This document shows positions 9,301 through 17,901 of a stretch of DNA of 64,000 nt, piece by piece. The stretch is from assembly GCF_018687535.1 (NCBI RefSeq), contig NZ_CP061295.1:1674001-1738000 (forward strand). Direction: 5' to 3'. The notes under the pieces were generated by a model. It had not been told where the DNA came from, searched no databases, and saw only the letters and a list, made by a program, of their open reading frames with translations. A program made the translations under genes and the position numbers. Numbering within the stretch: position 1 is the first letter of the stretch; each line of letters starts with the position of its first letter. This DNA is from Polynucleobacter sp. MWH-S4W17 (GTDB taxonomy: Bacteria > Pseudomonadota > Gammaproteobacteria > Burkholderiales > Burkholderiaceae).

Positions 9301-11921
9301 TTGCTTGCTATCCAGTCTTTAACGCCACTTAAGGCCACACCCAACTTGCTAGGATCAGTTCCGCCGGCCATTGCCATTTCCGGTTTGCCGCCACCTTTAC
9401 CGCCCACTTGTTGGGCAACAAAGTTCACGAGATCGCCTGCCTTTACTTTGCCAATCGAATCAGCAGTCACACCAGCAATCAAACTCACCTTGTCGCCCTG
9501 GACCGAAGCCAACACAATAGCAGCGGTTTTCAGCTTTGCCTTAAGAGCATCCATTGTTTCGCGCAATACCCCTGCATCGGCGCCATCAAGTCGTGCAGCA
9601 AGGACTTTGATGCCATTCACATCAATGGCTTGACCCGCCAACTCATCTCCCTGGCTTGCCGCTAACTTAGAGTTCACTTTTTCTAATTCGCGCTCCGCTT
9701 GACGCAGGCTTTCTTGAAGTTGCGTAACGCGATTAACCAAATCACCAGGATGGGTTTTGAGAATCGCCGCAGCTTCATTAATTTTGTCTTCTAAACCTTG
9801 CAAGAAATGCAGCGCGTTATTACCAGTAACAGCCTCAACACGGCGGATGCCGGCTGCAACACCGCCCTCCGAAACAATCTTCAAGCTGCCGATATCACCA
9901 GTACGTCCTACGTGAGTACCGCCACAAAGTTCTTTAGAAGAACCTATCTCCAGTACTCGCACTTCTTCGCCGTACTTCTCGCCAAACAACATCATGGCTC
10001 CAGTCTTTTGCGCATCATCCAAAGACATGACTTTGCCTGAAGTGGCTGTGTTTTCCAGAATCTCTTGGTTTACGATATCTTCAATACGGCGAATTTGCTC
10101 AGCAGTAATAGGCGCATTGTGCGTAAAGTCAAAACGGGTCTTAGTGGCATCTACCAGTGACCCTTTTTGTTGCACATGATCTCCCAGTACTTCACGCAAG
10201 GCTTTGTGCAAGATATGAGTAGCACTATGGTTGCGCATCGTATCGGTTCTTTGCTGGGTATCTACTAGAGCATTGATCGTATCACCTACTTTGAGCTCAC
10301 CCTCAAGCACTTCACCCTGGTGACCAAATACATCAGCCTGAATCTTGAAGGTATCTTCCACTGCAAAACGAATACTTTCGTTGCGCAGCTCACCTTTGTC
10401 CCCTACTTGGCCACCAGATTCAGCATAAAAAGGGGTGTTATCCAAAACAATCACGGCCGCATCGCCCGCCTTCACTGACGGAACGGCAGAACCATCCACA
10501 TAAAGCGCAGTCACTTTGGCGCCATCATGCTTTAAGGTGTCATAACCATGAAACTGCGTAGGTTGGCCCTTGTAATCTAGGCCCTGAGCCACCTTGAATT
10601 TGCCTGCGGCTCTTGCTTGATCGCGTTGCTTCTGCATCGCTATTTCAAAGCCATCTGCATCAACAGTGACACCACGTTCACGACAAACGTCAGCCGTTAA
10701 ATCCAACGGGAATCCAAAAGTGTCATGTAAACGGAAAGCAGTTTCTCCGTCGACTACTTTTGCGCCGCCAGCTAAAGCACCATCCAAAATTTCCATGCCA
10801 TTGGCAATCGTTTGGAAGAAGCGCTCTTCTTCTTGCTTAATAACTTCGCTGACTTTATCTTGTGCGGTGCGCAACTCCGGATAGGCTTCGCCCATCTCTT
10901 TAACGAGCGCAGGAACCAACTGATAGAAGAATGGTTTACGTGCACCCAGCTTATAACCATGACGAATCGCGCGACGTGCAATGCGGCGTAATACATAACC
11001 ACGACCAGCATTACCTGGAATGACACCATCAACGACAATAAAGCTACATGCGCGAATATGATCTGCAATCACTTTGAGTGATGGGCTTTGTGCGTCACAA
11101 TTCTCGCCACCAGCAGCATCTACAGCCCCCTTGGAAGCTTTGAGGAGATTGACAAAGAGGTCAATTTCATAATTGGAGTGAACATGCTGCAAGACTGCTG
11201 CAATACGCTCAAGACCCATGCCTGTATCAACACTAGGCTTAGGTAGCGGATGCATTACACCGGCCTCGTCACGGTTGTACTGCATGAAGACGTTATTCCA
11301 AATTTCGATGAAGCGGTCACCATCTTCATTAGGACTTCCAGGAGGACCTCCAGGAATATGTTCGCCGTGATCGTAGAATATTTCAGTGCAAGGTCCGCAA
11401 GGACCTGTATCACCCATCATCCAAAAATTATCAGATGCGTAACGCGCGCCCTTGTTATCTCCAATGCGAATAATGCGATCGGCGGGCACACCAATTTGCT
11501 TATTCCAAATGTCATAAGCCTCGTCATCTTCAGCATAGACAGTGACTAGGAGTTTTTCTTTTGGCAACTTGAAAACTAGGGTCAATAAATCCCAGGCAAA
11601 TTGAATAGCGTCCTTCTTGAAATAATCTCCAAAAGAGAAATTTCCTAACATTTCAAAAAAGGTATGGTGACGCGCGGTATATCCGACGTTATCCAAGTCA
11701 TTGTGTTTTCCACCGGCCCGGATGCACTTCTGGGCAGTCGTCGCGCGGTTATATGGGCGCTTATCGAAGCCCAAAAACACATCTTTAAATTGATTCATGC
11801 CTGCATTAGTAAATAGCAGGGTTGGGTCATCCCCCGGCACTACTGGGCTGGAAGGGACGATTTGGTGACCTTTTTGGGCAAAGAAGTCCAGATAGGCTTG
11901 GCGAATTTGGGAGACTTTCAT
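9297..11921 (-). CDS. alaS: Alanyl-tRNA synthetase
   Basis: Charges tRNA-Ala; class II enzyme of 874 residues, the usual length. Visible parts: catalytic domain with [18 protein letters not shown] and the GMGLER motif 3, editing domain with the zinc-binding HSATHILH near residue 565 and CGGTHV near 667, and the C-terminal Gly-rich C-Ala/DHHA1 region ([15 protein letters not shown]). The ATG at 11921 has no Shine-Dalgarno; GATAAT ends 7 bases upstream. It is co-transcribed with the downstream TusA-like gene, with which it overlaps by four bases. Confidence 0.96.
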   Translation of the reverse strand: MKVSQIRQAYLDFFAQKGHQIVPSSPVVPGDDPTLLFTNAGMNQFKDVFLGFDKRPYNRATTAQKCIRAGGKHNDLDNVGYTARHHTFFEMLGNFSFGDYFKKDAIQFAWDLLTLVFKLPKEKLLVTVYAEDDEAYDIWNKQIGVPADRIIRIGDNKGARYASDNFWMMGDTGPCGPCTEIFYDHGEHIPGGPPGSPNEDGDRFIEIWNNVFMQYNRDEAGVMHPLPKPSVDTGMGLERIAAVLQHVHSNYEIDLFVNLLKASKGAVDAAGGENCDAQSPSLKVIADHIRACSFIVVDGVIPGNAGRGYVLRRIARRAIRHGYKLGARKPFFYQLVPALVKEMGEAYPELRTAQDKVSEVIKQEEERFFQTIANGMEILDGALAGGAKVVDGETAFRLHDTFGFPLDLTADVCRERGVTVDADGFEIAMQKQRDQARAAGKFKVAQGLDYKGQPTQFHGYDTLKHDGAKVTALYVDGSAVPSVKAGDAAVIVLDNTPFYAESGGQVGDKGELRNESIRFAVEDTFKIQADVFGHQGEVLEGELKVGDTINALVDTQQRTDTMRNHSATHILHKALREVLGDHVQQKGSLVDATKTRFDFTHNAPITAEQIRRIEDIVNQEILENTATSGKVMSLDDAQKTGAMMLFGEKYGEEVRVLEIGSSKELCGGTHVGRTGDIGSLKIVSEGGVAAGIRRVEAVTGNNALHFLQGLEDKINEAAAILKTHPGDLVNRVTQLQESLRQAERELEKVNSKLAASQGDELAGQAIDVNGIKVLAARLDGADAGVLRETMDALKAKLKTAAIVLASVQGDKVSLIAGVTADSIGKVKAGDLVNFVAQQVGGKGGGKPEMAMAGGTDPSKLGVALSGVKDWIASK

Positions 11922-11928
11922 GGCAATA

Positions 11929-11934
11929 ATTATC
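11929..11934 (-). promoter_or_regulatory. Putative alaS -10 hexamer
   Basis: GATAAT (5 of 6 to consensus) reads leftward and is separated from the alaS ATG by 7 bases, so the predicted transcription start coincides with the start codon. Confidence 0.4.
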
Positions 11935-11947
11935 GCATTGGCACCTC

Positions 11948-11965
11948 TCTAGGGCAAACCCTAGA
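11948..11965. promoter_or_regulatory. Palindrome between alaS and tctB
   Basis: TCTAGGG-CAAA-CCCTAGA is a perfect 7-bp inverted repeat in the 121-base gap between two divergent genes. It lies 14-31 bases upstream of the alaS -10 (its -35 zone) and 22 bases upstream of the tctB -10. There is no T-run, so an operator is more likely than a terminator. The bound protein is unknown. Confidence 0.45.
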
Positions 11966-11986
11966 CAAGATCCCCATATCCTGCCT

Positions 11987-11992
11987 TACAAT
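11987..11992 (+). promoter_or_regulatory. Putative tctB -10 hexamer
   Basis: TACAAT, about 50 bases before the tctB start, gives a leader that carries the AAGGAG ribosome site. No clear -35 box. Confidence 0.4.
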
Positions 11993-12030
11993 CGCTCAAC
12001 ATCAATAAATCGACAAATAAGTCGGTAATT

Positions 12031-12036
12031 AAGGAG
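12031..12036 (+). promoter_or_regulatory. Ribosome binding site that fixes the tctB TTG start
   Basis: AAGGAG stands 6 bases before the TTG at 12043-12045. The next in-frame ATG is 12 codons further in, too far from this site, so the TTG is the likely start. Confidence 0.75.
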
Positions 12037-12042
12037 CGCAAC

Positions 12043-12501
12043 TTGGAAATCCGCAATCAAAAAGATTTTGGGGCTGGCCTAATGTATATGGTCATTGGCC
12101 TTTTTTTTACCATCATGGCTACCCAGTACCCAATGGGAACTGCCGCCAAAATGGGGCCTGGATACTTTCCCTTCTGGCTAGGCCTAGTAATGACAGCCTT
12201 GGGTTTACTTATCTTAGTGAAGTCACTCAGCGCTAAAGCAGCGATTGAAAAAATCCCTCCTTTCAATTGGAAGGTCATTGGGCTCATTACAGGATCTGTC
12301 ATTGCATACGGCGTCCTTTTGCCAACGATGGGTTTTATCGTAGCCGTGTTCGTTTTGGTGTTTATGTCAGCCAGCGCAAGTCATGAATTTCATTGGAAAG
12401 GCACTTTAATCAATGCCACATTTCTAATTGTTTTCACTTATTCGGTATTCGTTTTGGGTCTGAAATTACAGTTCCCATTACTGCCTTTCTTTCTTCAATA
12501 A
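12043..12501 (+). CDS. tctB: Tripartite tricarboxylate transporter small membrane subunit
   Basis: A 152-residue TctB-family protein with four predicted membrane helices and the family's N-terminal KMGPGYFPFWLG motif near residue 45. TctB is the small integral subunit that works with TctA and a periplasmic binding protein (TctC) to import carboxylates such as citrate using an ion gradient. The TTG start is chosen because of AAGGAG 6 bases upstream. tctA follows after 18 bases. No tctC gene is present in the window. Confidence 0.88.
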   Translation: MEIRNQKDFGAGLMYMVIGLFFTIMATQYPMGTAAKMGPGYFPFWLGLVMTALGLLILVKSLSAKAAIEKIPPFNWKVIGLITGSVIAYGVLLPTMGFIVAVFVLVFMSASASHEFHWKGTLINATFLIVFTYSVFVLGLKLQFPLLPFFLQ

Positions 12502-12519
12502 CGTACCGGGATACTGAAA

Positions 12520-14022
12520 ATGGACTTATTTGCTAATTTAGCTCTCGGTTTCGATACCGCGTTTACATTACAAAATCTTCTTTACTGCCTGATCGGCTGC
12601 GTATTGGGAACCCTGATTGGTGTACTGCCAGGCTTGGGTCCAATCGCCACGATTGCAATGCTGTTGCCAGCTACTTATGCCTTGCCTCCAATCGCAGCAT
12701 TGATTATGTTGGCTGGTATTTACTACGGCTCACAGTACGGCGGCTCTACAACAGCAATTCTGTTGAACATCCCAGGAGAAACATCCTCGGTGGTGACGGC
12801 GATTGATGGCTACCAAATGGCCAGAAATGGTCGAGCTGGTGTTGCATTGTTCACCGCCGGCATGGGCTCATTCTTTGCTGGTTGCGTTGCAACTTTGGTA
12901 TTGGCTGCATTTGCTGCACCACTCTCACAGCTGGCATTTAAGTTTGGTCCAGCAGAATACTTCTCCCTCATGGTTCTCGGTTTGATCGGCGCAGTTGTGT
13001 TGGCATCAGGATCCTTGATCAAAGCGATTGGCATGATTGTCTTAGGTCTCTTAATGGGCCTAATCGGCACTGACGTTAACTCTGGTGTTTCGCGTTATGC
13101 GTTTGATATTCCTGAATTAAGTGACGGTATTGGTTTCGTTGCTGTTGCTATGGGCGTATTCGGTTTCGCAGAAATCATGGGCAACCTTGAGAAGACGGAT
13201 GAGGATGAAGGTTTCCTCAATAAGATGACCACCATGATTCCTACCAAGGAAGACGTCAAGCGCATGATTCCTTCCATCCTGCGCGGCACAACGATTGGTT
13301 CGATTCTTGGAATCTTGCCAGGCGGCGGCGCAGCACTTGCCGCATTTGGCGCTTACTCTGTTGAGAAAAAATCATCCAAGTACAGCCATGAGTTTGGTAA
13401 AGGCGCTATTGAGGGTGTTGCTGGTCCTGAATCAGCCAATAACGCTGCTGCTCAAACCTCATTTATTCCATTGTTGACTTTGGGTATTCCACCAAATGCA
13501 GTGATGGCCTTGATGGTTGGTGCGATGACTATTCACAATATTCAACCAGGTCCTCAGGTAATGACCAGCAACCCAGCTTTGTTCTGGGGTCTGATCGCCT
13601 CCATGTGGATTGGTAACGTCATGTTGATTCTCTTGAACTTGCCCTTGATTGGTATCTGGGTAAAGTTACTGAAGATTCCTTATCGCTTCATGTACCCAGC
13701 CATTCTGGTTTTCTGCTGTATCGGCGTCTATACCGTAAACAACACCGTGTTTGATGTATACGTGACCGCTGCCTTCGGCATCATTGGTTACCTCTTCTTC
13801 AAACTGGGTTGCGAACCGCCTCCATTGCTTTTGGGCTTCGTACTTGGACCAATGATGGAAGAGAACTTCCGCCGCGCTCTATTGCTATCTCGTGGTGATT
13901 TCACCACCTTCCTGACTCGTCCACTTTCCTTGGGATTACTGATTGCATCAGCACTCTTGGTGGTCATGGTTACCTTGCCGGCAGTCAAGAAGACTCGCGA
14001 AGAAGCATTTGTCGAAGACTGA
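12520..14022 (+). CDS. tctA: Tripartite tricarboxylate transporter large membrane subunit
   Basis: A 500-residue TctA-family permease with about twelve hydrophobic helices. Both conserved glycine-proline motifs of the two internal halves are visible: GVLPGLGPIATIAMLLP near residue 30 and GILPGGGAALAAFGAY near 265, along with the GPESANNAA segment. It forms the transport channel with TctB. The substrate cannot be read from the sequence because the binding protein that decides it is not encoded nearby. A strong terminator follows the gene directly. Confidence 0.93.
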   Translation: MDLFANLALGFDTAFTLQNLLYCLIGCVLGTLIGVLPGLGPIATIAMLLPATYALPPIAALIMLAGIYYGSQYGGSTTAILLNIPGETSSVVTAIDGYQMARNGRAGVALFTAGMGSFFAGCVATLVLAAFAAPLSQLAFKFGPAEYFSLMVLGLIGAVVLASGSLIKAIGMIVLGLLMGLIGTDVNSGVSRYAFDIPELSDGIGFVAVAMGVFGFAEIMGNLEKTDEDEGFLNKMTTMIPTKEDVKRMIPSILRGTTIGSILGILPGGGAALAAFGAYSVEKKSSKYSHEFGKGAIEGVAGPESANNAAAQTSFIPLLTLGIPPNAVMALMVGAMTIHNIQPGPQVMTSNPALFWGLIASMWIGNVMLILLNLPLIGIWVKLLKIPYRFMYPAILVFCCIGVYTVNNTVFDVYVTAAFGIIGYLFFKLGCEPPPLLLGFVLGPMMEENFRRALLLSRGDFTTFLTRPLSLGLLIASALLVVMVTLPAVKKTREEAFVED

Positions 14023-14045
14023 TAGTTTTACACCTCACAGAAATG

Positions 14046-14075
14046 AGCCCGCAGCTGTTTGCGGGCTTTTTCTTT
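14046..14075 (+). terminator. Rho-independent terminator after tctA
   Basis: AGCCCGCA (14046-14053) pairs with TGCGGGCT (14060-14067) over a 6-base loop and is followed by TTTTCTTT. It rules out the upstream TTG at 14059 as a glnS start, since that codon lies in the stem-loop. Confidence 0.9.
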
Positions 14076-14094
14076 ATGGGCTGAGGGTTTTCTC

Positions 14095-14100
14095 TACAAT
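14095..14100 (+). promoter_or_regulatory. Putative glnS -10 hexamer
   Basis: TACAAT, 6 bases before the glnS ATG and just downstream of the tctA terminator. A transcript starting the usual 6-7 bases after the hexamer would begin on the start codon. Confidence 0.5.
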
Positions 14101-14106
14101 GTGGCA

Positions 14107-15879
14107 ATGTCCCAAGATAGCAAACCTTCCAAAGCAAATACCGGCGCTGTAGCCGAACCGTCTAATTTCTTGCGCCAGATCATCGATCATGATTTGGCAA
14201 GCGGGGCTCTTGCACAGCGCACTAACTTAGCTGGGGAGCCCATCCCATCGATCATCACCCGCTTTCCGCCTGAACCTAATGGCTACCTGCATATTGGTCA
14301 CGCTAAAAGTATTTGCCTCAATTTTGGTTTAGCAGCTGATTACAACAATCAAGCTGGGGGTGCGCGCTGCAATATGCGCCTAGACGACACCAACCCAGTT
14401 AAAGAGGATGTGGAATACGCCGACAGCATTTTGGATGCAGTGAAATGGCTAGGTTTTGATTGGGGAACCCACCTTTATCACGCAAGCGACTACTTTGACA
14501 AACTATATGAGTTTGCTGAAATTTTGATTCAGAATGGCAAAGCGTATGTCGATAGCCAAAGTGCTGATGATATTCATACCAATCGCGGTAACTTTGGCCA
14601 AGCCGGAAAAAATAGCCCTTATCGCGATCGCAGCCCAGAAGAAAATCTCTCCTTATTTCGTGAAATGCGTGCCGGGAAGTTCAGGGATGGCGAGCATGTA
14701 TTGCGACTGAAAATTGACATGGCGCATCCCAACATCGTGATGCGTGATCCCGTGGTTTACCGTATCCGCCATACCGATCACCACCGCACGGGCAGCAAAT
14801 GGTGTATTTACCCTTTATATGACTTCACACATTGCATCTCAGACGCATTGGAGAATGTCTCTCACTCTATCTGCACGCTAGAGTTCGAGAACAACCGTCC
14901 CTTGTACGATTGGATTGTGAACTCATTAAAAGAATTGGGTGTCTTTAAAGACCCAGTGCCACATCAATATGAGTTCGCACGCCTCAACCTGACTTACACC
15001 ATCACCAGTAAACGTAAGTTACTGCAGCTTGTAGAAGAAAAGCATGTTGAGGGTTGGGATGATCCTCGAATGCCAACCATCGTCGGCATCCGTCGCCGCG
15101 GCTATACGCCAGAAAGTATTCGTCTGTTCTGCGAGCGCATTGGTGTCTCTAAAGCTGATAGCTGGATTGATATGAGCACCCTTGATCAAGCATTACGTGA
15201 TGATCTAGAAGTCAGAGCTCCACGCGCTACTGCAGTACTCAAGCCACTCAAGCTCGTAGTGGAAAACTTTGATGCCTTAGCAAAAGAGGCTTGTTCTGCG
15301 CCGCGTCATCCCAATCACCCAGAGTGGGGTAATCGTGAATTTCATTTCACGCGCGATCTATGGATTGAAGCGGATGACTTTATGAAGGAACCCATCAAGG
15401 GATTCTTCAGACTATATCCACCGATTGGAGATCAGCCAGGTAGCCGTGTTCGCTTACGCCATGGCTTTGTAGTGGAATGCACTGGTTTTGAAACCGATGC
15501 ACAAGGAAATGTCACCCAAGTCAACGTGACACACTTTCCCGATAGCAAGAGCGGTACTGCTGGCTCCAATAACTACAAGGTCAAGGGCAATATTCACTGG
15601 ATCAGCGCGGCTGAAGCGATTCCTGCAGAAGTGCGTCTATATGATCACCTGTTTAGCGACCCCCACCCAGATAGTGGTGACAAGAATTTCTTAGAAGCAA
15701 TCAATCCCCACTCTAAGCAAACGATTTCTGCCTACTTAGAGCCCAGCATGAAAGATGCCACAGCGGAAGATTGTTTCCAGTTTGAACGTCACGGCTACTT
15801 TGTTGCCGACAAGAATGACTCCAAACCTGGCAAGCCAGTATTTAACCGTACGGTTGGCCTCAAGGATTCTTGGAAATAG
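14107..15879 (+). CDS. glnS: Glutaminyl-tRNA synthetase
   Basis: Charges tRNA-Gln directly; 590 residues from this ATG. Class I signatures are PPEPNGYLHIGHAK near residue 55 and the KMSKS equivalent ITSKRKL near 299; the C-terminal half is the beta-barrel anticodon-binding domain of GlnRS. The in-frame TTG at 14059 is rejected because it falls inside the tctA terminator. There is no Shine-Dalgarno sequence and TACAAT ends 6 bases upstream. The last 20 bases overlap the end of the convergent SDR gene. Confidence 0.95.
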   Translation: MSQDSKPSKANTGAVAEPSNFLRQIIDHDLASGALAQRTNLAGEPIPSIITRFPPEPNGYLHIGHAKSICLNFGLAADYNNQAGGARCNMRLDDTNPVKEDVEYADSILDAVKWLGFDWGTHLYHASDYFDKLYEFAEILIQNGKAYVDSQSADDIHTNRGNFGQAGKNSPYRDRSPEENLSLFREMRAGKFRDGEHVLRLKIDMAHPNIVMRDPVVYRIRHTDHHRTGSKWCIYPLYDFTHCISDALENVSHSICTLEFENNRPLYDWIVNSLKELGVFKDPVPHQYEFARLNLTYTITSKRKLLQLVEEKHVEGWDDPRMPTIVGIRRRGYTPESIRLFCERIGVSKADSWIDMSTLDQALRDDLEVRAPRATAVLKPLKLVVENFDALAKEACSAPRHPNHPEWGNREFHFTRDLWIEADDFMKEPIKGFFRLYPPIGDQPGSRVRLRHGFVVECTGFETDAQGNVTQVNVTHFPDSKSGTAGSNNYKVKGNIHWISAAEAIPAEVRLYDHLFSDPHPDSGDKNFLEAINPHSKQTISAYLEPSMKDATAEDCFQFERHGYFVADKNDSKPGKPVFNRTVGLKDSWK

Positions 15880-16747
15880 TTTTTAGAAAATGTCCTACGC
15901 TGGGATAGCGTAGTGGTGTTTTTAATTCCGGCAAGCGCTGATTGGTCACTCTGCGTGACTCACGCATAAAGGACCAAAGCATCGGACTGACGATTTTTTG
16001 TAACTCGTTACCAGGCAATCGAGCCGGTCTTTCTAGCCCAAAGGCATCGGCCACTTCATCAAAGTAATCACCCATTTTGGTCTCACCGCCATCACAGGCA
16101 TTAATGATGCGCTGAGGCTTGCCATAGTAGACCGCTGCGCAGACTAGCCTCGCTAAGTCATCGCTGTGAATATGATTCGAATAAGCGTCTTCTTCTGGCA
16201 GTAATGCGGGTGTTTGCGCCTGAAGCCTCTCAATCGGTAAGCGGTCGGCTGCATAAATTCCCGGGACGCGCAAAATTGTCAAAGCTACTCCATGGGCGGG
16301 CGCCCATAAACGGAGAATTCTCTCGGCATCAACCCTTCTTTGGGCTCGCTCGCTTTGGGGGCTTACTGGGGTAGCCTCACTCACCTTTCCACCCCTATGA
16401 TCACCGTAAACACCGGTAGTGCTGATATAGATCAGGCGCCTGACGGCATTGGAGCCTTGGGCTAAAATTCGGAGAAGGTTGCGGGTTCGGCAATCACGAT
16501 TTCCACCATTTTGAGGTGGCGCTAGATGAATGACGGTTTGAGCTAAACCGCTAAGGCGCCATAAAGACTCTGGATGATCCAGATTACCCAAAACAGGAAT
16601 CGCGCCAACCGCCCTCAACTCCTGAAAGCGATTTTGTTGAGAAGTGAGCGCAAAGACACGGTGGCTTCGCGACATTTGTTTAGCTACCCGAAGACCGATG
16701 TCTCCGCAGCCAATAATCAGGATTGAAGGCTTACCAAAAGATTGCAT
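15860..16747 (-). CDS. SDR-family NAD(P)-dependent oxidoreductase/epimerase
   Basis: About 295 residues with an N-terminal Rossmann nucleotide-binding motif (IIGCGDIGLRVA) and STTGVYGD, in which the Tyr is in the place of the SDR catalytic residue. It resembles the atypical extended SDRs of the YeeZ type, annotated as NAD-dependent epimerases, and the substrate is unknown. Two starts are possible, ATG 16747 or ATG 16756; TACGAT ends 7 bases before the former. Its 3' end overlaps glnS by 20 bases on the opposite strand. It diverges from the reductase gene on its right, without proof of a shared pathway. Confidence 0.75.
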   Translation of the reverse strand: MQSFGKPSILIIGCGDIGLRVAKQMSRSHRVFALTSQQNRFQELRAVGAIPVLGNLDHPESLWRLSGLAQTVIHLAPPQNGGNRDCRTRNLLRILAQGSNAVRRLIYISTTGVYGDHRGGKVSEATPVSPQSERAQRRVDAERILRLWAPAHGVALTILRVPGIYAADRLPIERLQAQTPALLPEEDAYSNHIHSDDLARLVCAAVYYGKPQRIINACDGGETKMGDYFDEVADAFGLERPARLPGNELQKIVSPMLWSFMRESRRVTNQRLPELKTPLRYPSVGHFLKTISKNP

Positions 16748-16754
16748 AAGTAAC

Positions 16755-16760
16755 ATCGTA
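16755..16760 (-). promoter_or_regulatory. Putative -10 hexamer of the SDR gene
   Basis: TACGAT on the minus strand, 7 bases from the ATG at 16747. It overlaps the alternative ATG at 16756, so it supports the shorter start only if the promoter call is right. Confidence 0.3.
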
Positions 16761-16771
16761 ACGATTTATTG

Positions 16772-16776
16772 AAAGG
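16772..16776 (+). promoter_or_regulatory. Ribosome binding site that decides the reductase start
   Basis: AAGGA lies 7 bases before the GTG at 16784 but only 1 base before the in-frame ATG at 16778, so the GTG is favoured. Confidence 0.65.
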
Positions 16777-16783
16777 AATGAGA

Positions 16784-17824
16784 GTGTCTTATCAGGTCAC
16801 GCTCAAAACGAGCGGCAAACAATTCACCGTCAATCCAGATGAGAATCTCCTGGAGGCTGCTCTTCGTCAAGCCATCAACCTGCCCTATGGCTGCAAAAAT
16901 GGTGCTTGCGGCTCCTGCAAAGGTAAAGTTCTAGAAGGTCAAGTCACCCATGGTCAGCATAGTGAAAGCGCCCTGAGCAAGGCCGATGAGACTGCGGGTG
17001 GCATTCTATTTTGCTGCTCCCATCCCCAATCAGACCTGCTGATTGAAGCTCGTGAAGTCCAAGGGGCGGGTGATATTGCGATTCGCAAAGTGCCATGCCG
17101 AGTCAACGCGATTACCAAACCTAGTGATGATGTCGCCATTCTCAAGCTGCAACTACCCGCTGCAGAGCGCTTTCAATTCTTGGCTGGGCAGTATTTGGAG
17201 TTTCTCCTTAAGGATGGCCAACGCCGCGCTTACTCAATCGCCAACGTGCCCGAGCAAGAAGGTCCGCTGGAGTTGCACATTCGTCATTTGCCAGGCGGCC
17301 TGTTTACTGACTTTGTATTTGGCGCCGTCACACCCGCATTAAAAGAAAAAGACATTCTTCGTTTTGAAGGCCCCTTGGGGAGCTTTTTCTTGAGAGAAGA
17401 TTCCAAAAAACCAATTATCTTTGTTGCCGCTGGCACAGGTTTTGCTCCAATCAAATCGATCATTGAGCAAATGCAAGCAAAGAAGATAGAAAGACCCATT
17501 CACCTCTATTGGGGTGGACGTCGCCCTAGTGACTTGTATTTAGATGACTTGTGCAAAGCCTGGGAAAAAGAAATTGCCGACTTTAAATACATCCCAGTGA
17601 TTTCGGACGCCTTGGCTGAAGACGCCTGGCAAGGTCGCACTGGCTTTGTGCATCAAGCTGTTATGGCGGACCATCCTGATATGAAAGGTTTCCAGATCTA
17701 TGCCTGTGGCGCCCCAGTCATGGTCAATGCTGCCAGAAATGACTTCTTAGCCAAGTGTCAACTGCCAGAGGAAGAGTTCTTTGCTGACTCCTTCACCAGC
17801 GCTGCTGATTTAGCCACCGCATAA
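16784..17824 (+). CDS. 2Fe-2S/FAD oxidoreductase (CDP-6-deoxy-3,4-glucoseen reductase-like)
   Basis: About 346 residues in three domains. An N-terminal plant-type ferredoxin has ligands in CKNGACGSC (Cys37, Cys42, Cys45) and a fourth Cys near 77; an FAD-binding barrel carries RAYSIAN near 145; an NAD(P)-binding domain carries GTGFAPIKS near 215 and ends in CGAP and EEEFFADSF. Such proteins pass electrons from NAD(P)H to a partner enzyme. They are routinely named after the ascarylose pathway enzyme AscD, but no deoxysugar genes are seen here, so the real partner is unknown. GTG is chosen over ATG 16778 and TTG 16769 because of ribosome-site spacing. Confidence 0.85.
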   Translation: MSYQVTLKTSGKQFTVNPDENLLEAALRQAINLPYGCKNGACGSCKGKVLEGQVTHGQHSESALSKADETAGGILFCCSHPQSDLLIEAREVQGAGDIAIRKVPCRVNAITKPSDDVAILKLQLPAAERFQFLAGQYLEFLLKDGQRRAYSIANVPEQEGPLELHIRHLPGGLFTDFVFGAVTPALKEKDILRFEGPLGSFFLREDSKKPIIFVAAGTGFAPIKSIIEQMQAKKIERPIHLYWGGRRPSDLYLDDLCKAWEKEIADFKYIPVISDALAEDAWQGRTGFVHQAVMADHPDMKGFQIYACGAPVMVNAARNDFLAKCQLPEEEFFADSFTSAADLATA

Positions 17825-17901
17825 GTCCTGTGCCATAAAACCTATTCGGTTAGATAATAGAAACTTCATTTCACCCTGTCACCCTCACCCCTTAAATCAG
17901 C

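Noticed and set aside
14059..14106. Longer N-terminus for glnS from the TTG at 14059
   Set aside because: The TTG is inside the tctA terminator stem-loop; the family N-terminus begins at the ATG 14107.
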